Shown: positions 1 to 9,567 of the stretch, piece after piece
Layout: every line of letters begins with the position of its first letter
Position numbering within the stretch: the first letter of the stretch is position 1
DNA from: Pelagicoccus enzymogenes
GTDB taxonomy: Bacteria; Verrucomicrobiota; Verrucomicrobiia; Opitutales; Opitutaceae
Assembly: GCF_014803405.1 (NCBI RefSeq)
Contig: NZ_JACYFG010000002.1
Span: forward strand, 310,001 to 374,000
Reading direction: 5' to 3'
DNA length: 64,000 nucleotides
Position numbers and translations under genes: made by a program
The notes under the pieces: generated by a model
What the model was told of the DNA's origin: nothing
Database searches by the model: none
What the model saw: the letters and a program-made list of their open reading frames with translations, nothing else

Positions 1-2324
1 TCGTAAGCGAGCTCATCCCAACGAAGCCTGTATTCAAATTCACCCTTCACCTTCCGACCAAGGGATTTTCCGTTGAGGAAAAGCTCAGCTTCGTCTCCAG
101 ATGTGAATACGTGAACCGGCGTCACCTCTCCCTCGCGTCCTTCCCAATTCCAATGCGGCAGGATGTGGGCCATCGGATAGTCTGGACGCCAATGGGCCTG
201 GTAGAGGTAGAAGCGATCCTTCTTGAATCCGGCGAGATCGATCACGCCGAAGTAGGAACTGCGGGCCGAGTAGTATGGGGTCGGCTCACCCAAGTAATCC
301 CAACCGCTCCAGATGAAACCACCTCCCACATAAGGGTGACGCTCCAAGGATCCGAGCACCTTGTCGGCCGAGGAACCGAAGGGCGCTGTATACAGCTCGT
401 AGGAACTCACATGGGCCGACACCGGATCCCCACCCGCTCCGTCAGCCACCGGAGCGCTGATGCCATCGGCCACAGGGAAAAGGTACTCGCCGCGCGAGCT
501 CACCGCAGCGGCATTTTCGCTGCTGATGATCATTTTGTTCGGATACGCGTCGTGAAACTTTGGATACAAGGGCGGCGTGTTGATTCCTTTCAAGTGAGCA
601 TAGGCAGGAGCGTTGCGAATTCCCTCCCCTTGGTAGTTTAAGCTGACGGTGTCCATTACCGCGGTGATCGGCATGTGCGGCTTGGCAAAGTTGAATGAAG
701 CCGCGGTCGGACGGGTCGGGTCTTCTTCCTTCGCCATATCGTGCAAGCGTTGGGCCAAGGCGGAGCCGGCTTCCTCCGTATACTGTTCGCCGACTTCGTT
801 GCCGATGCTCCACATGATCACCGACGGATAATTGCGATCCCGTCGAATGAAAGCCCGCAGGTCCGGCTCGTGCCACTCCGGAAAAATCAGGTGAAAATCG
901 AGCGGAGTCTTTTTGCGGGCCCAGCAGTCGAAAATTTCGTCGATTACCAAAAAGCCCATACGGTCGGTCAGCTCGAGCAATTCGACCGCTGGCGGATTGT
1001 GGGCAATGCGAATCGCGTTGCAGCCCATCTCCCGCAAGATCTCGAGCTGACGCTCCGCCGCTCGCACATTGAAGGCCGCACCCAAGGCTCCCAAGTCGTG
1101 ATGCTGGTTCGCCCCCTGCAGGTAAATGCGCTCGCCATTTACGAACAACCCCTTCTCGCCGTCGAAGCGCAAGTCGCGAATGCCAAAGGTAGTCTCGTAG
1201 GTGTCAACGCTCCCGTCGGCCGCGCGCACTTTCGTGACCGCCACGTGCAGATGCGGTTCTTGATTCGGATACGGCCCCCAGAGCTTGGGGTTCTTGATCA
1301 CGACCGAATCCGCAAAGGTGGCGCTCGCTCCCGCCTCGAGTTCGCCTTCAAGAGCTTTGAGGGACGCGATCTTCCGTCCTTTCGCCTTCCCGTTTTCGTC
1401 AGCCCGGAAAATGTCAGTGCTCACCACAACGCTCGCGGCGCTGTCGCCGTCGTTATCCACCGTAACCTCTAGGGAAACCGTCGCCGCCTTTTCAGAAACT
1501 TCCGGCGTGGTCACGTAAGTCCCCCATTGGGCAACGTGCACTTTGGGAGTCTTGGTCAGCCAGACGTTGCGATAGAGGCCTCCTCCCGGATACCAACGAG
1601 AGGAAAAGGGAGGGTTGTCCACCCGAATCGCAATTTGGTTCGCGCCTCCAAAATTCAAATACGGGCTCAAGTCCACTCGCCACGACGCGTATCCGTAGGG
1701 CCAGCCGCCCACCAAATGCCCGTTGCACCAAACCATCGCATACGACATCGCTCCATCGATATCGAGAAAGATGGACCGAGCCTGATCGGCCTCTGGGATA
1801 TCCAGGGCCCGCCGGTACCAAGCAACGCCCGGACTTGGTAGGCGCCCCATGCCCCCTCCCACCGGAGCGTCCCAGCCTTCCATGAACGGACCCTCGATCG
1901 CCCAGTCGTGCGGCAAGGTCACCCGCTCCCAAGTGCTATCGTCGAAATCTTCCTGCACGAACGGGAAGTCGCTTCCTGGATTGCCTTCCGGTCGCTGGTG
2001 CCGATCGGATGGATTTTTTATGAAGTCGTTCGCTGTTGGCAGTATCCAATCTTTAAGCACAGGCTCCTTCGCCTCTACCTCTACCGCGGCGGTCGGCTTC
2101 GCGTCGGCAGCCTTTCCGTCCTCGCCATCCGTCACCTCCGGACGCACATCGTAGATGAGTCGATCAGCCTGCTCGGCCGACGCGTATTTCATGAAGCGCC
2201 ACTCGTCGTTGATCGAAATTCGTTCGCGAGAAGAGATGGCTCCCTCGGTTCGGGCCACCAGGGAGCTTGCGAGGGAAGCCGAGGCGATCATCGCCAGCAA
2301 GGTTGAAAGGGCATATCTTTTCAT
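1..2324 (-). CDS. GH2 beta-galactosidase-like glycoside hydrolase (3' end cut by window edge)
   Basis: The reading frame is open on the minus strand from an ATG at 2324 to the left edge with no stop, about 774 residues visible. A signal peptide of about 24 residues precedes the GH2 sugar-binding start motif (ISINDEWRFM). The acid/base glutamate is E510 in VIMWSIGNEVGEQY, and the nucleophile is probably E603 in MIISSENAA. Near the edge the sequence DEAELFLNGKSLGRK is typical of the DUF4982/Ig-like domain of secreted Bacteroidota and Verrucomicrobiota GH2 enzymes. Periplasmic or secreted removal of beta-galactosyl (or other) side chains from hemicellulose fits the neighbouring xylanase and kinase genes. 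GH2 also includes glucuronidases and mannosidases, so substrate is inferred. The C-terminus lies outside the window. Confidence 0.9.
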   Translation of the reverse strand, partial: MKRYALSTLLAMIASASLASSLVARTEGAISSRERISINDEWRFMKYASAEQADRLIYDVRPEVTDGEDGKAADAKPTAAVEVEAKEPVLKDWILPTANDFIKNPSDRHQRPEGNPGSDFPFVQEDFDDSTWERVTLPHDWAIEGPFMEGWDAPVGGGMGRLPSPGVAWYRRALDIPEADQARSIFLDIDGAMSYAMVWCNGHLVGGWPYGYASWRVDLSPYLNFGGANQIAIRVDNPPFSSRWYPGGGLYRNVWLTKTPKVHVAQWGTYVTTPEVSEKAATVSLEVTVDNDGDSAASVVVSTDIFRADENGKAKGRKIASLKALEGELEAGASATFADSVVIKNPKLWGPYPNQEPHLHVAVTKVRAADGSVDTYETTFGIRDLRFDGEKGLFVNGERIYLQGANQHHDLGALGAAFNVRAAERQLEILREMGCNAIRIAHNPPAVELLELTDRMGFLVIDEIFDCWARKKTPLDFHLIFPEWHEPDLRAFIRRDRNYPSVIMWSIGNEVGEQYTEEAGSALAQRLHDMAKEEDPTRPTAASFNFAKPHMPITAVMDTVSLNYQGEGIRNAPAYAHLKGINTPPLYPKFHDAYPNKMIISSENAAAVSSRGEYLFPVADGISAPVADGAGGDPVSAHVSSYELYTAPFGSSADKVLGSLERHPYVGGGFIWSGWDYLGEPTPYYSARSSYFGVIDLAGFKKDRFYLYQAHWRPDYPMAHILPHWNWEGREGEVTPVHVFTSGDEAELFLNGKSLGRKVKGEFEYRLRWDELAY

Positions 2325-2478
2325 AGGGAAATATTGAGCAATGGGGTAAGTGAACTCAGGTCAGGCCGCCTGATGCTAAGGGAGTGCTAGCATAAGCAAC
2401 GATGCAACGCTATCCTAAGCCTATAAATAGAGCGGGAAGCAAGTCGCCTCCACAAGCATATGATTGGCAGAGCATCAC

Positions 2479-2494
2479 TATGACTATAGTCATA
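2479..2494. promoter_or_regulatory. 16-bp perfect palindrome between divergent GH2 and sensor-kinase genes
   Basis: TATGACTATAGTCATA is a perfect inverted repeat with no spacer. It lies in the 286-bp intergenic region, about 155 bp upstream of the GH2 start and 117 bp upstream of the kinase start. Its position and symmetry suit a dimeric regulator's operator for one or both genes. The regulator is unknown; the response regulator at 5691 or the LacI protein at 11874 are candidates. Confidence 0.4.
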
Positions 2495-2610
2495 CTGCAC
2501 ACGATAGACCTCCGCCGCCATTGCCCTCCAGCCTGAAACCAAGGGATACCTCCCGTCTCGGTCAGGCCCCTTAAACAAGCCCACCCTCTGCCGATCGAAA
2601 CGAAATCTCC

Positions 2611-5600
2611 ATGCGCCCAGTTCTTCCGCAGTTCAAAGCAAGGACCGCTCTCCCCAGCAGCACGAAAAGACTTCGCGGAAAGGCTCTTCACCAGCTCTTC
2701 GCGGGCGCCGCTCTCGCAGCCCTCCTATTCCTGTTTCCGCTTTCCCTGCACGCTTCCATCGAAATCGGTTTCCCCTTCAACCGATCCTACTCCCTCGAAG
2801 AGGTCGGCGTATCCCGCGGCGTTCAACTCGGCTTCGATCCAATCGGGCGGCTCGCCGCCATCGACCGCAACAAGTACGTCGTGCTCAACGACTCCACCTG
2901 GATAAACCTCCTCGAAGCGGACCAGGTATCGAGGAGCTACACCAGTTCCACCGTCGATCGTAGCGGCACCATCTACTACGGCAGCCTTTCCTCCTGGGGA
3001 ACCCTGCAACCGGGTTCCAACGGTCTGCTAAAGCGCGTCTCGGTTCGTCCGGAAAACGCTCCTCGCTGGGTCAACTCCACCTCCTTCTCCCACCTCATGA
3101 CCTTCCGGGAAGGCATCTTCTTCGCAGGCATAAACGGACTCGTATACTGGGAGCGGATCTCCGGCAGCCAGCGCTTCATCGAAGCCCCCGATCTCGTGCA
3201 GCTCTTCCAACTTGGATCGAAGCCCTACCTTTCCTCCCACAGCCTCGGCATTTGCGAGATCGATATCGAAACCGAAACCCTGCGCCCCATCGACCTCGGG
3301 CTCTCCGCCCGCACCACTTTCCTAGACGCCGTTGACATCGGAGAGGGATATGCAGCCGTCTCCACCACCGACCACGAACTCGCCCTCTTCGACGGCCAAA
3401 AACTCCTCCATTGGCCCAACGAGCTCGGCTCCCAGCAATCCACCCAGATCTCCAACCTGCTGCGCCTGCCGGACGGCGACCTCGCCGTCGCCATCGACAA
3501 TCGCGGACTCTTCATCCTGACTCCCGCTGGCGAATGCAAGCAGGCCTTCACCACCCCAGAATACCACCTAATCAACCACCTTGCCGCCCGCGAAGCAGGC
3601 GTGCTCTGGGTCGTTACCGAAAGCGAAATCCAAAAGATCCTCTACAGCGACCCCGTCACCCTAGTCGACCAACGTTCAGGCGTCACCGTCAGCTGGCCGC
3701 AACTGATCGAGCATAAGGACGATAGCCCGCTCATCGTTTCCCACGGAGCGCTCTACGCAATCGACTCCGGAAACCACGGACTCTCGCCCCGCTTTCGACG
3801 TCTCCCAAATCTGCCCGATTCCGGCGTCCTCGCCGCAATCCATCTCGCCGACCAATTACTCGTAGGAAATCGAGAAGGGGTATATCGAAAAACCTATGAC
3901 GGATTCGAAAAGGTGCTGGCCAACATCGAAGTGAACCGCCTCCTGGAGATCGGCCCGGACCGCTGCCTCGCAATCGGCCGCGCCAAAATCGCCGCCCTCG
4001 AATGGAACGGCAGCCGCTGGATCGAGGCCGCTCCCAGCGTCCCCGGAGTCGGCTTCCCCTATATCTGCATCGCCACCGACTACGCCGCATGGATCGAGCT
4101 CGGAAACGATCGCAGCGCCCGCGTCACCCTCGTCGACGGCAGCATCCAGGCTCAAGTCTTCGAAAGCTATCCTTGGAGCGAACCCTCATGGGTACACATC
4201 GGAGTCGTCGACGGTATCGTCGTGCTCGTAGGCGACGGAGACGGACACCGTTTCTACGACGACAGTCGAGCCGCCTTCACCGAAAGTCCAGAGCTCGAGC
4301 AATTGATCGCCGAAGCCCCCACTCCCATCTTTCGTCCCATCCAAGACGCCAGCGGCACCATCTGGGCCGCCCACGACTACGGGATCTACGCCATCGAAAA
4401 AAGGAACGGACGCTACCATTTCGACAGCGATTCCTACCGCACCATCCGGGCCCACGTACCGATCCTGCAACGCACCGGCACCCACGACATCTGGGTCACA
4501 AACGGCTCCACCCTTTTTCACGTCACCCAGCGACGCGCCTCCCGTACGCCACCGCCGCACCAGCCCTTGCTCGTATCCATCACCGACACCCAAACCAATA
4601 AGATCCTGTATTCAGTTTTTGGATCCGTACCGACCCCCGATAGCTTCCCCTTTTCGCTCAACGACTTGGAGTTCCAGTTTTTCGGTGGCAGCTACTCCTC
4701 CGCCAGTTCGCTCTTCTACGAATTCGAGCTGGCCAGCGGAGCCACCAACTGGACCATCCGCAGCACCGAATCCACCCTCGAGCTCTCCAACCTCAGCGAA
4801 GACACCTACCGCCTCTCCGCCCAACTCTCCGACTCTGCCCGGCGCCCAATCAGCGAACCGCTCCTCGCAAACTTCGTGATCATCCCGCCCTGGTTTCGCA
4901 CCCGTCTCGCCTACGCCTGCTATTGGGCAATCTCAGCCGTCGCCATCCTCTCCCTCGCCCTCATCGTCGCTACCCGCAGCAAACGCCGGCACGCTTACCT
5001 AGAAACCCTGGTGAACGAACGCACCGAGGAACTCCGCAGCACCCTCGAGAAGCTCAACGAAAAGGAACGCAAGGCCGCCATCCTCTCCGAACGCAACCGC
5101 CTCGCCAGCGAGATCCACGACAGCGTGCAACAGGGGCTCAGCGGACTCGCCCTCCAGCTCGAAGCGACCCTCAAGCTCCCCGAACTCGTCAAGTCCGTGC
5201 GCTCCCGGCTCGACGTAGCCAAAAACATGGTCTCCTTCACCCGCCACGAAGTCCAGCAAGCCATCTGGGGCCTAGAGTCCCCTCTGCTCGAAAACTCCGA
5301 CCTCGCCAGCGCTCTGCAAAAGATGGTCGAACTCCTCCACTCCGGCTCCCCAAGCATCGAATTCCACAGCTCCGGCGTACGACGGAAGCTCGCCCCCAGC
5401 ACCCAGCACCACCTCCTGCGCATCGCCCAAGAAGCCGTCACCAACGCCATCAAACACGCCCACTGCCAGCAAATCATCATGCAGCTGGTTTTCGACGATG
5501 AGACCGTAAGCCTGCAAGTCCGCGACGACGGCGTCGGCTTCCAACCCGACGAGGTACTCACCCACCGCATCGGCCACTTCGGCATGCGCGGCATGAAAGG

Positions 5601-5694
5601 TCGGGCCGCTAAAGTCAAAGGTCGCCTCCAGATCCTAAGCGAGCCGGGCCAAGGCTCCGAAGTCCGCATCACCTGCCCCCTCTCCGAAACATGA
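2611..5694 (+). CDS. Sensor histidine kinase with extracytoplasmic propeller-like domain, Y_Y_Y domain and HisKA_3 core
   Basis: The 1027-residue protein has a signal peptide or anchor to about residue 48. A long beta-rich region of propeller type follows, then a Y_Y_Y-like Ig domain (about 682-765), one membrane helix (about 765-790), a coiled coil, and a NarX/DegS-type HisKA_3 domain. The phosphoacceptor is His836 in LASEIHDSVQQG. An HATPase domain follows, with EAVTNAIKHA, DDGVGF and a GMRGM glycine box. This architecture is used to sense polysaccharide fragments in the periplasm, though here the kinase is not fused to its regulator as in Bacteroides HTCS proteins. Its stop overlaps the start of the response regulator by 4 bp (ATGA), so the two are translationally coupled. 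The signal is probably a xylan or galactoside oligomer, inferred from neighbours. Confidence 0.9.
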   Translation: MRPVLPQFKARTALPSSTKRLRGKALHQLFAGAALAALLFLFPLSLHASIEIGFPFNRSYSLEEVGVSRGVQLGFDPIGRLAAIDRNKYVVLNDSTWINLLEADQVSRSYTSSTVDRSGTIYYGSLSSWGTLQPGSNGLLKRVSVRPENAPRWVNSTSFSHLMTFREGIFFAGINGLVYWERISGSQRFIEAPDLVQLFQLGSKPYLSSHSLGICEIDIETETLRPIDLGLSARTTFLDAVDIGEGYAAVSTTDHELALFDGQKLLHWPNELGSQQSTQISNLLRLPDGDLAVAIDNRGLFILTPAGECKQAFTTPEYHLINHLAAREAGVLWVVTESEIQKILYSDPVTLVDQRSGVTVSWPQLIEHKDDSPLIVSHGALYAIDSGNHGLSPRFRRLPNLPDSGVLAAIHLADQLLVGNREGVYRKTYDGFEKVLANIEVNRLLEIGPDRCLAIGRAKIAALEWNGSRWIEAAPSVPGVGFPYICIATDYAAWIELGNDRSARVTLVDGSIQAQVFESYPWSEPSWVHIGVVDGIVVLVGDGDGHRFYDDSRAAFTESPELEQLIAEAPTPIFRPIQDASGTIWAAHDYGIYAIEKRNGRYHFDSDSYRTIRAHVPILQRTGTHDIWVTNGSTLFHVTQRRASRTPPPHQPLLVSITDTQTNKILYSVFGSVPTPDSFPFSLNDLEFQFFGGSYSSASSLFYEFELASGATNWTIRSTESTLELSNLSEDTYRLSAQLSDSARRPISEPLLANFVIIPPWFRTRLAYACYWAISAVAILSLALIVATRSKRRHAYLETLVNERTEELRSTLEKLNEKERKAAILSERNRLASEIHDSVQQGLSGLALQLEATLKLPELVKSVRSRLDVAKNMVSFTRHEVQQAIWGLESPLLENSDLASALQKMVELLHSGSPSIEFHSSGVRRKLAPSTQHHLLRIAQEAVTNAIKHAHCQQIIMQLVFDDETVSLQVRDDGVGFQPDEVLTHRIGHFGMRGMKGRAAKVKGRLQILSEPGQGSEVRITCPLSET

Positions 5695-6326
5695 AAACCC
5701 AGAAAAAAACCAAGATCCGCATCCTTCTCGTAGACGACCACATCGTCCTTCGCATGGGACTCGTTACCGCTACCAACGGCGAGCCCGACATGGAAATCGT
5801 CGGCGAAGCCGAGAACGGAGCCGAAGCCCTGGAAGCCTTTCGCGAGACCAACCCCGATGTAGTGGTTCTAGACCTACGCATGCCGGAGATGAACGGCTTC
5901 GAAACCATTCGCCTCATCAAGAAGGAATCCCCCAGCGCCCGTATCCTCGTCTTCAGCAACTACGCCGACGGCGACGAAGTCCTACAGGCCTTTCGCGAAG
6001 GCACTCTCGGTTTCGTCGTCAAGGAAATGCCGCTCGAGCAACTTCTCGACGGTATCCGAAAAGTGAATAAGGGCGAACAATTCATGCCGCCCGAAATTTC
6101 CGCTCGCCTGAGCAGCTGCGTCATTTCCCAGCTTTCCCCACGCGAGCTGGAAGTCCTCTCCCTCGTGGCCCGCGGTCTCAGCAACAAGGAAATCGCCAAC
6201 GAGCTCCACCTCGTGGAGGGCACCGTAAAGGTTCATATCACGAACATTCTTTCAAAGCTGGGCGTCTCCGATCGCACCCAAGCGATCCTCGCCGCGGTCA
6301 AGCGCGGTATCATCAGCATCGACTGA
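5691..6326 (+). CDS. NarL/FixJ-type response regulator
   Basis: This 211-residue protein has an N-terminal receiver domain with the acidic pair DD (15-16), phosphoacceptor Asp61 in VVVLDLRMPEM, and the conserved Lys in FVVKEMP. A C-terminal LuxR-type helix-turn-helix runs from about residue 146 to 205 (LSPRELEVLSLVARGLSNKEIA). The start overlaps the end of the histidine kinase gene by four bases, which fixes the pair as cognate partners. It probably activates the adjacent xylanase at 6429, the divergent GH2 gene, or both. The target choice is inference from gene order. Confidence 0.95.
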   Translation: MKTQKKTKIRILLVDDHIVLRMGLVTATNGEPDMEIVGEAENGAEALEAFRETNPDVVVLDLRMPEMNGFETIRLIKKESPSARILVFSNYADGDEVLQAFREGTLGFVVKEMPLEQLLDGIRKVNKGEQFMPPEISARLSSCVISQLSPRELEVLSLVARGLSNKEIANELHLVEGTVKVHITNILSKLGVSDRTQAILAAVKRGIISID

Positions 6327-6428
6327 AGCGGAGCAAGCGCTCGGTCAACGTCTAGTTCAGCCCTTCTTGAACACGACCATGCGGTGGCCTTCCATGGCGC
6401 GATCGATTCGCCCTCATACGTTTGCCCC

Positions 6429-8420
6429 ATGAAAAAACGTCTCCCTCTTTGCTCGTTCGCGATCGCCTTGCTCGCGCCCTCCATCCTCAACGGTCAAAAT
6501 GCGACAGCTATCGTCATGGAAGCGGAGAACGCGACCCTCGGCAGCTCCTTTTCCACCGCTACCGCAGACGGAGTCACCTACATCACGCCCAGCGTCAACT
6601 TCACTGGCTCGGCCCCCACTTCCGCAAGCACTGTGGCGAGCTTCAGCGTCACCTTTCCGGAAGCCGGCGACTACGAGCTCTTCGCCCGCATCTACGTCGG
6701 CAACGGAGCCGCGAACGATGACAGCTTCATTCCCGCAAATGACCTGGGAGACGCGACTGTCGGCAATAACGACGACTGGAGCGCCGCCAACGGACTTTGG
6801 AACGCCGGGTTCTCCGATCCCGACGAAATCGTTCTCTCGGTCGGCGACACCGGAACAACCACATGGAAATGGATACGCGTATCCACATTCTCTGACGTCG
6901 GACTGCTGACAGTTCCCTCCTCTCAGCTGGCCCAGACCTACAAGCTCGCGAGCCGCGAAGATGGACTTCGCATCGACAAGATTGCATTCGGCCCGCTCCG
7001 CGTAAGCTTCACGGTCGACCAACTCGACAACGGACTCGCCGGCTGGGATCAAAGACAGCCGAACGACGGCCAAGACTTCCAAGCGACCGGCCCCATCCTC
7101 GCCCACGGAAAAAGCAAGTTCCTCGGCAGCGTCTGGTCCTCCACCGCTTCCAACAACAAGGACTTCGAATTCTACTGGAATGGAATGTGGCACGGAAACG
7201 GCGGCAAATGGGGATCCGTAGAGAGCACGCGCGACAACATGAACTGGTCAAACCTCGACCAAGGATACCAGTTCGCAAAGGCCAACGGCGTTAAGTTCAA
7301 CTTTCACGTTCTGCTCTGGGGAGCCCAACAGCCAAGCTGGATCAGCGCCCTTCCGCCAGCCGAACAACTCGAAGAAATCGAGGAATGGATGTCTCTCGTC
7401 GCAAACCGGTATCCAGACATCGACTACCTACAAGTCGTAAACGAACCCATCAACGCTCCTCCCGACGGCAGCGTTTCCCCCGAAGGAGGGAGCTCCCGAG
7501 CTAACTATATCGCCGCCCTCGGCGGAACCGGCGAAACGGGATTCGACTGGATTCTCGAATCCTTTCGCCTCGCTCGTCATTATTTCCCGGATACGCCGCT
7601 CATGATCAACGAGTACAATATCGAAGGCAACCACGACCGCTCCGACCGCTATCTGGAAATCATCCAAACCCTGCAGGCGGAGGACCTCATCGACCTCGTC
7701 GGCTTCCAAGGCCACGCCTTCTCCACCAAGTTTGCCAGCTCCCAAGACTTGTCCACCATCCTGGACAAAATAGCGTCGACCGGTCTGCCCATCATGATTA
7801 CCGAGATGGAAATAGACGGACACGACGACTACGTCCAACTCGCCGAGTACCAACGCGTCTTCCCCATCTACTGGGACCATCCCAGCGTCATCGGAGTCAA
7901 CATCAGCGGACACATCGGCAACTGGCGAGCCGATCAAGGCGCCGTACTGGTGAACGACAACTTCACCGAGCGCCTCGCCCTGCAGTGGCTGCGCGAATAC
8001 GTGGCAGACTCCGGTTGGACCAGCTTCTCCGGCTACCTATCCAAGCGAGATCTGGACTCTCAAGTTCATGCCTTCACTAACGACGCCGATGGAGACAAGC
8101 TTTCCACGGGCCTGGAATTCCTGCTGGGCTCGGATCCCCAATTCCCTTTCAACGAAGTCGCGCCCCTCTGGGCTTGGTCCATGAAGCGTGGCGAGCTCAC
8201 CTTGCCCTTCTCCCCCGATACAGGAGAAGGAAAGGTCACCATCCAATCGAGCGTCGACCTCAAACACTGGCAGGACGAAGCAAGCTATGACTTGCGATTT
8301 CGCAGAGCGGAAGGGATGGAGATCGTAGGCAGCGACGAGTCGCCGGTGCTGAGGTTTCAAGGAAACGCGTTCAGCGAGCCCGCCTTGTACTACCGCCTCA
8401 AGTTCTCCCTTCCCCAATAG
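6429..8420 (+). CDS. Secreted GH10 endo-1,4-beta-xylanase with N-terminal CBM-like domain
   Basis: The protein is 663 residues. The ATG at 6429 was chosen because it begins a classical signal peptide (MKKRLPLCSFAIALLAPS); an in-frame start 45 bp upstream would bury it. Residues about 25-195 form a carbohydrate-binding jelly-roll-like domain opening with VMEAENATLG. The GH10 barrel follows, with acid/base E339 in LQVVNEPINA and nucleophile E459 in PIMITEMEID. A C-terminal segment with DADGDKLSTGLEFLLGSDP, a short calcium-binding-like motif common on secreted Verrucomicrobiota enzymes, leads to about 80 further residues of unknown role. It cuts the xylan backbone outside the cell; xylo-oligomers would then feed the GH3 and xylitol dehydrogenase operon. 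It follows the two-component pair on the same strand. Confidence 0.93.
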   Translation: MKKRLPLCSFAIALLAPSILNGQNATAIVMEAENATLGSSFSTATADGVTYITPSVNFTGSAPTSASTVASFSVTFPEAGDYELFARIYVGNGAANDDSFIPANDLGDATVGNNDDWSAANGLWNAGFSDPDEIVLSVGDTGTTTWKWIRVSTFSDVGLLTVPSSQLAQTYKLASREDGLRIDKIAFGPLRVSFTVDQLDNGLAGWDQRQPNDGQDFQATGPILAHGKSKFLGSVWSSTASNNKDFEFYWNGMWHGNGGKWGSVESTRDNMNWSNLDQGYQFAKANGVKFNFHVLLWGAQQPSWISALPPAEQLEEIEEWMSLVANRYPDIDYLQVVNEPINAPPDGSVSPEGGSSRANYIAALGGTGETGFDWILESFRLARHYFPDTPLMINEYNIEGNHDRSDRYLEIIQTLQAEDLIDLVGFQGHAFSTKFASSQDLSTILDKIASTGLPIMITEMEIDGHDDYVQLAEYQRVFPIYWDHPSVIGVNISGHIGNWRADQGAVLVNDNFTERLALQWLREYVADSGWTSFSGYLSKRDLDSQVHAFTNDADGDKLSTGLEFLLGSDPQFPFNEVAPLWAWSMKRGELTLPFSPDTGEGKVTIQSSVDLKHWQDEASYDLRFRRAEGMEIVGSDESPVLRFQGNAFSEPALYYRLKFSLPQ

Positions 8421-8463
8421 AAAGAAACGCCCGCCGAAGCTACCTAACAAACGTCGACGGGCG
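8421..8463 (-). terminator. Rho-independent terminator of the GH3-xylitol dehydrogenase operon
   Basis: Read on the minus strand, CGCCCGTCG and CGGCGGGCG pair over 9 bp with one wobble and are followed by TTTCTTT. It lies 60 bp past the stop of the dehydrogenase gene and against the stop of the convergent xylanase gene. The plus-strand version has one mismatch and no T-tract, so it mainly serves the minus strand. Confidence 0.55.
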
Positions 8464-8523
8464 AATCTTCAACCTTGAACAAAACTGCTTTGGCTCAACC
8501 TGAAATTGAGCCCTAACAATAGC

Positions 8524-9555
8524 TCACAACTCGATCTGCACCTTCACGCTCCTCGGCTCCGGTTTGCAGGCGTAGTCGAATGCCTCCACCGCTTCGGAAA
8601 ACGGGTAGCGATCCGTGATCAGCGGCGCCACCTCGATCGCTCCACTGCCCAACAATTCAAGGGCTCTCGGATAAACGTGAGCATAACGAAACACAGTCTC
8701 GATCCGAACTTCCTTTACCTGCGCGGCTACCACGTCAAAGGGGATCGCTTTTCCCGGCATACCGATCAGCGCCAGGCATCCTCCCGGACGCAGCGCCTCC
8801 ACCCCCTGCGATAGGGCGTTGGGGACTCCCACCGCATCGAATACGATATCGGCGCCCCAGCCGGCCGTCGCCTCGAGCACCGTCTCCGTCAAGGACTGGC
8901 TGGACACGTTTACCGGCACGACCGATCCTAATTTTGCCGCAATCTCGAGTTTTGCATCTTGTATATCGGAAATGAATACACGACTGCATCCTCCCGCGAG
9001 AGCAGAGAGCGCCGTCAACATCCCAATCGGTCCGGCTCCGAGCACCACTGCCACATCGCCAGGCTTAATCCTCGCCTTGTTCGCTGCGTGCATGCCGACA
9101 GCTAAAGGTTCGACCATCGCTCCTTCGGCGAAGGAAACCGGATCGGGAAGCTTGAAGGTGAAAGCTTCGGGATGGACGACTGAGTCCCGCAAGCATCCGT
9201 GCACCGGCGGGGTCGCCCAAAAACGAACGTCGGGATCAAGGTTGTACATGCCGAGACGAGTTGCCCGCCCCTCGAGATTGGGGATCCCGGGCTCCATGCA
9301 AACGCGATCTCCCACTTTCAGCGAACGCACGTCCTTTCCCACTTCCGCAACGACCCCAGCTGCCTCGTGTCCAAGCACCATCGGTTCCTCGACGACAAAG
9401 GGTCCAATCGATCCGTGTTGGTAGTAGTGGACATCGCTGCCGCAAATACCGACGACTCTGATATCGACACGCACATCGCGAGGACCGAGGTACTCTTCGA
9501 TTTCAATTTCCCGCAAGGCGAGCTGTCCTACCTTTTCAAGTACAAGCACGTTCAT
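8524..9555 (-). CDS. Zinc-dependent xylitol/sorbitol dehydrogenase (MDR family)
   Basis: The 343-residue medium-chain dehydrogenase has catalytic-zinc ligands C38 ([10 protein letters not shown]), H63 and E64 (GHEAAG), a later Glu in VEPLAVG, and a Rossmann motif VLGAGPIG. The segment [21 protein letters not shown] closely resembles bacterial NAD-dependent xylitol dehydrogenases. As in sorbitol dehydrogenases, the four cysteines of the structural zinc site are absent. It would oxidise xylitol (or a related polyol) to xylulose in the cytoplasm. Its start is 12 bp after the stop of the GH3 gene, so the two form an operon. L-arabinitol or sorbitol are other possible substrates. Confidence 0.88.
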   Translation of the reverse strand: MNVLVLEKVGQLALREIEIEEYLGPRDVRVDIRVVGICGSDVHYYQHGSIGPFVVEEPMVLGHEAAGVVAEVGKDVRSLKVGDRVCMEPGIPNLEGRATRLGMYNLDPDVRFWATPPVHGCLRDSVVHPEAFTFKLPDPVSFAEGAMVEPLAVGMHAANKARIKPGDVAVVLGAGPIGMLTALSALAGGCSRVFISDIQDAKLEIAAKLGSVVPVNVSSQSLTETVLEATAGWGADIVFDAVGVPNALSQGVEALRPGGCLALIGMPGKAIPFDVVAAQVKEVRIETVFRYAHVYPRALELLGSGAIEVAPLITDRYPFSEAVEAFDYACKPEPRSVKVQIEL

Positions 9556-9567
9556 AAAATGGATAGC

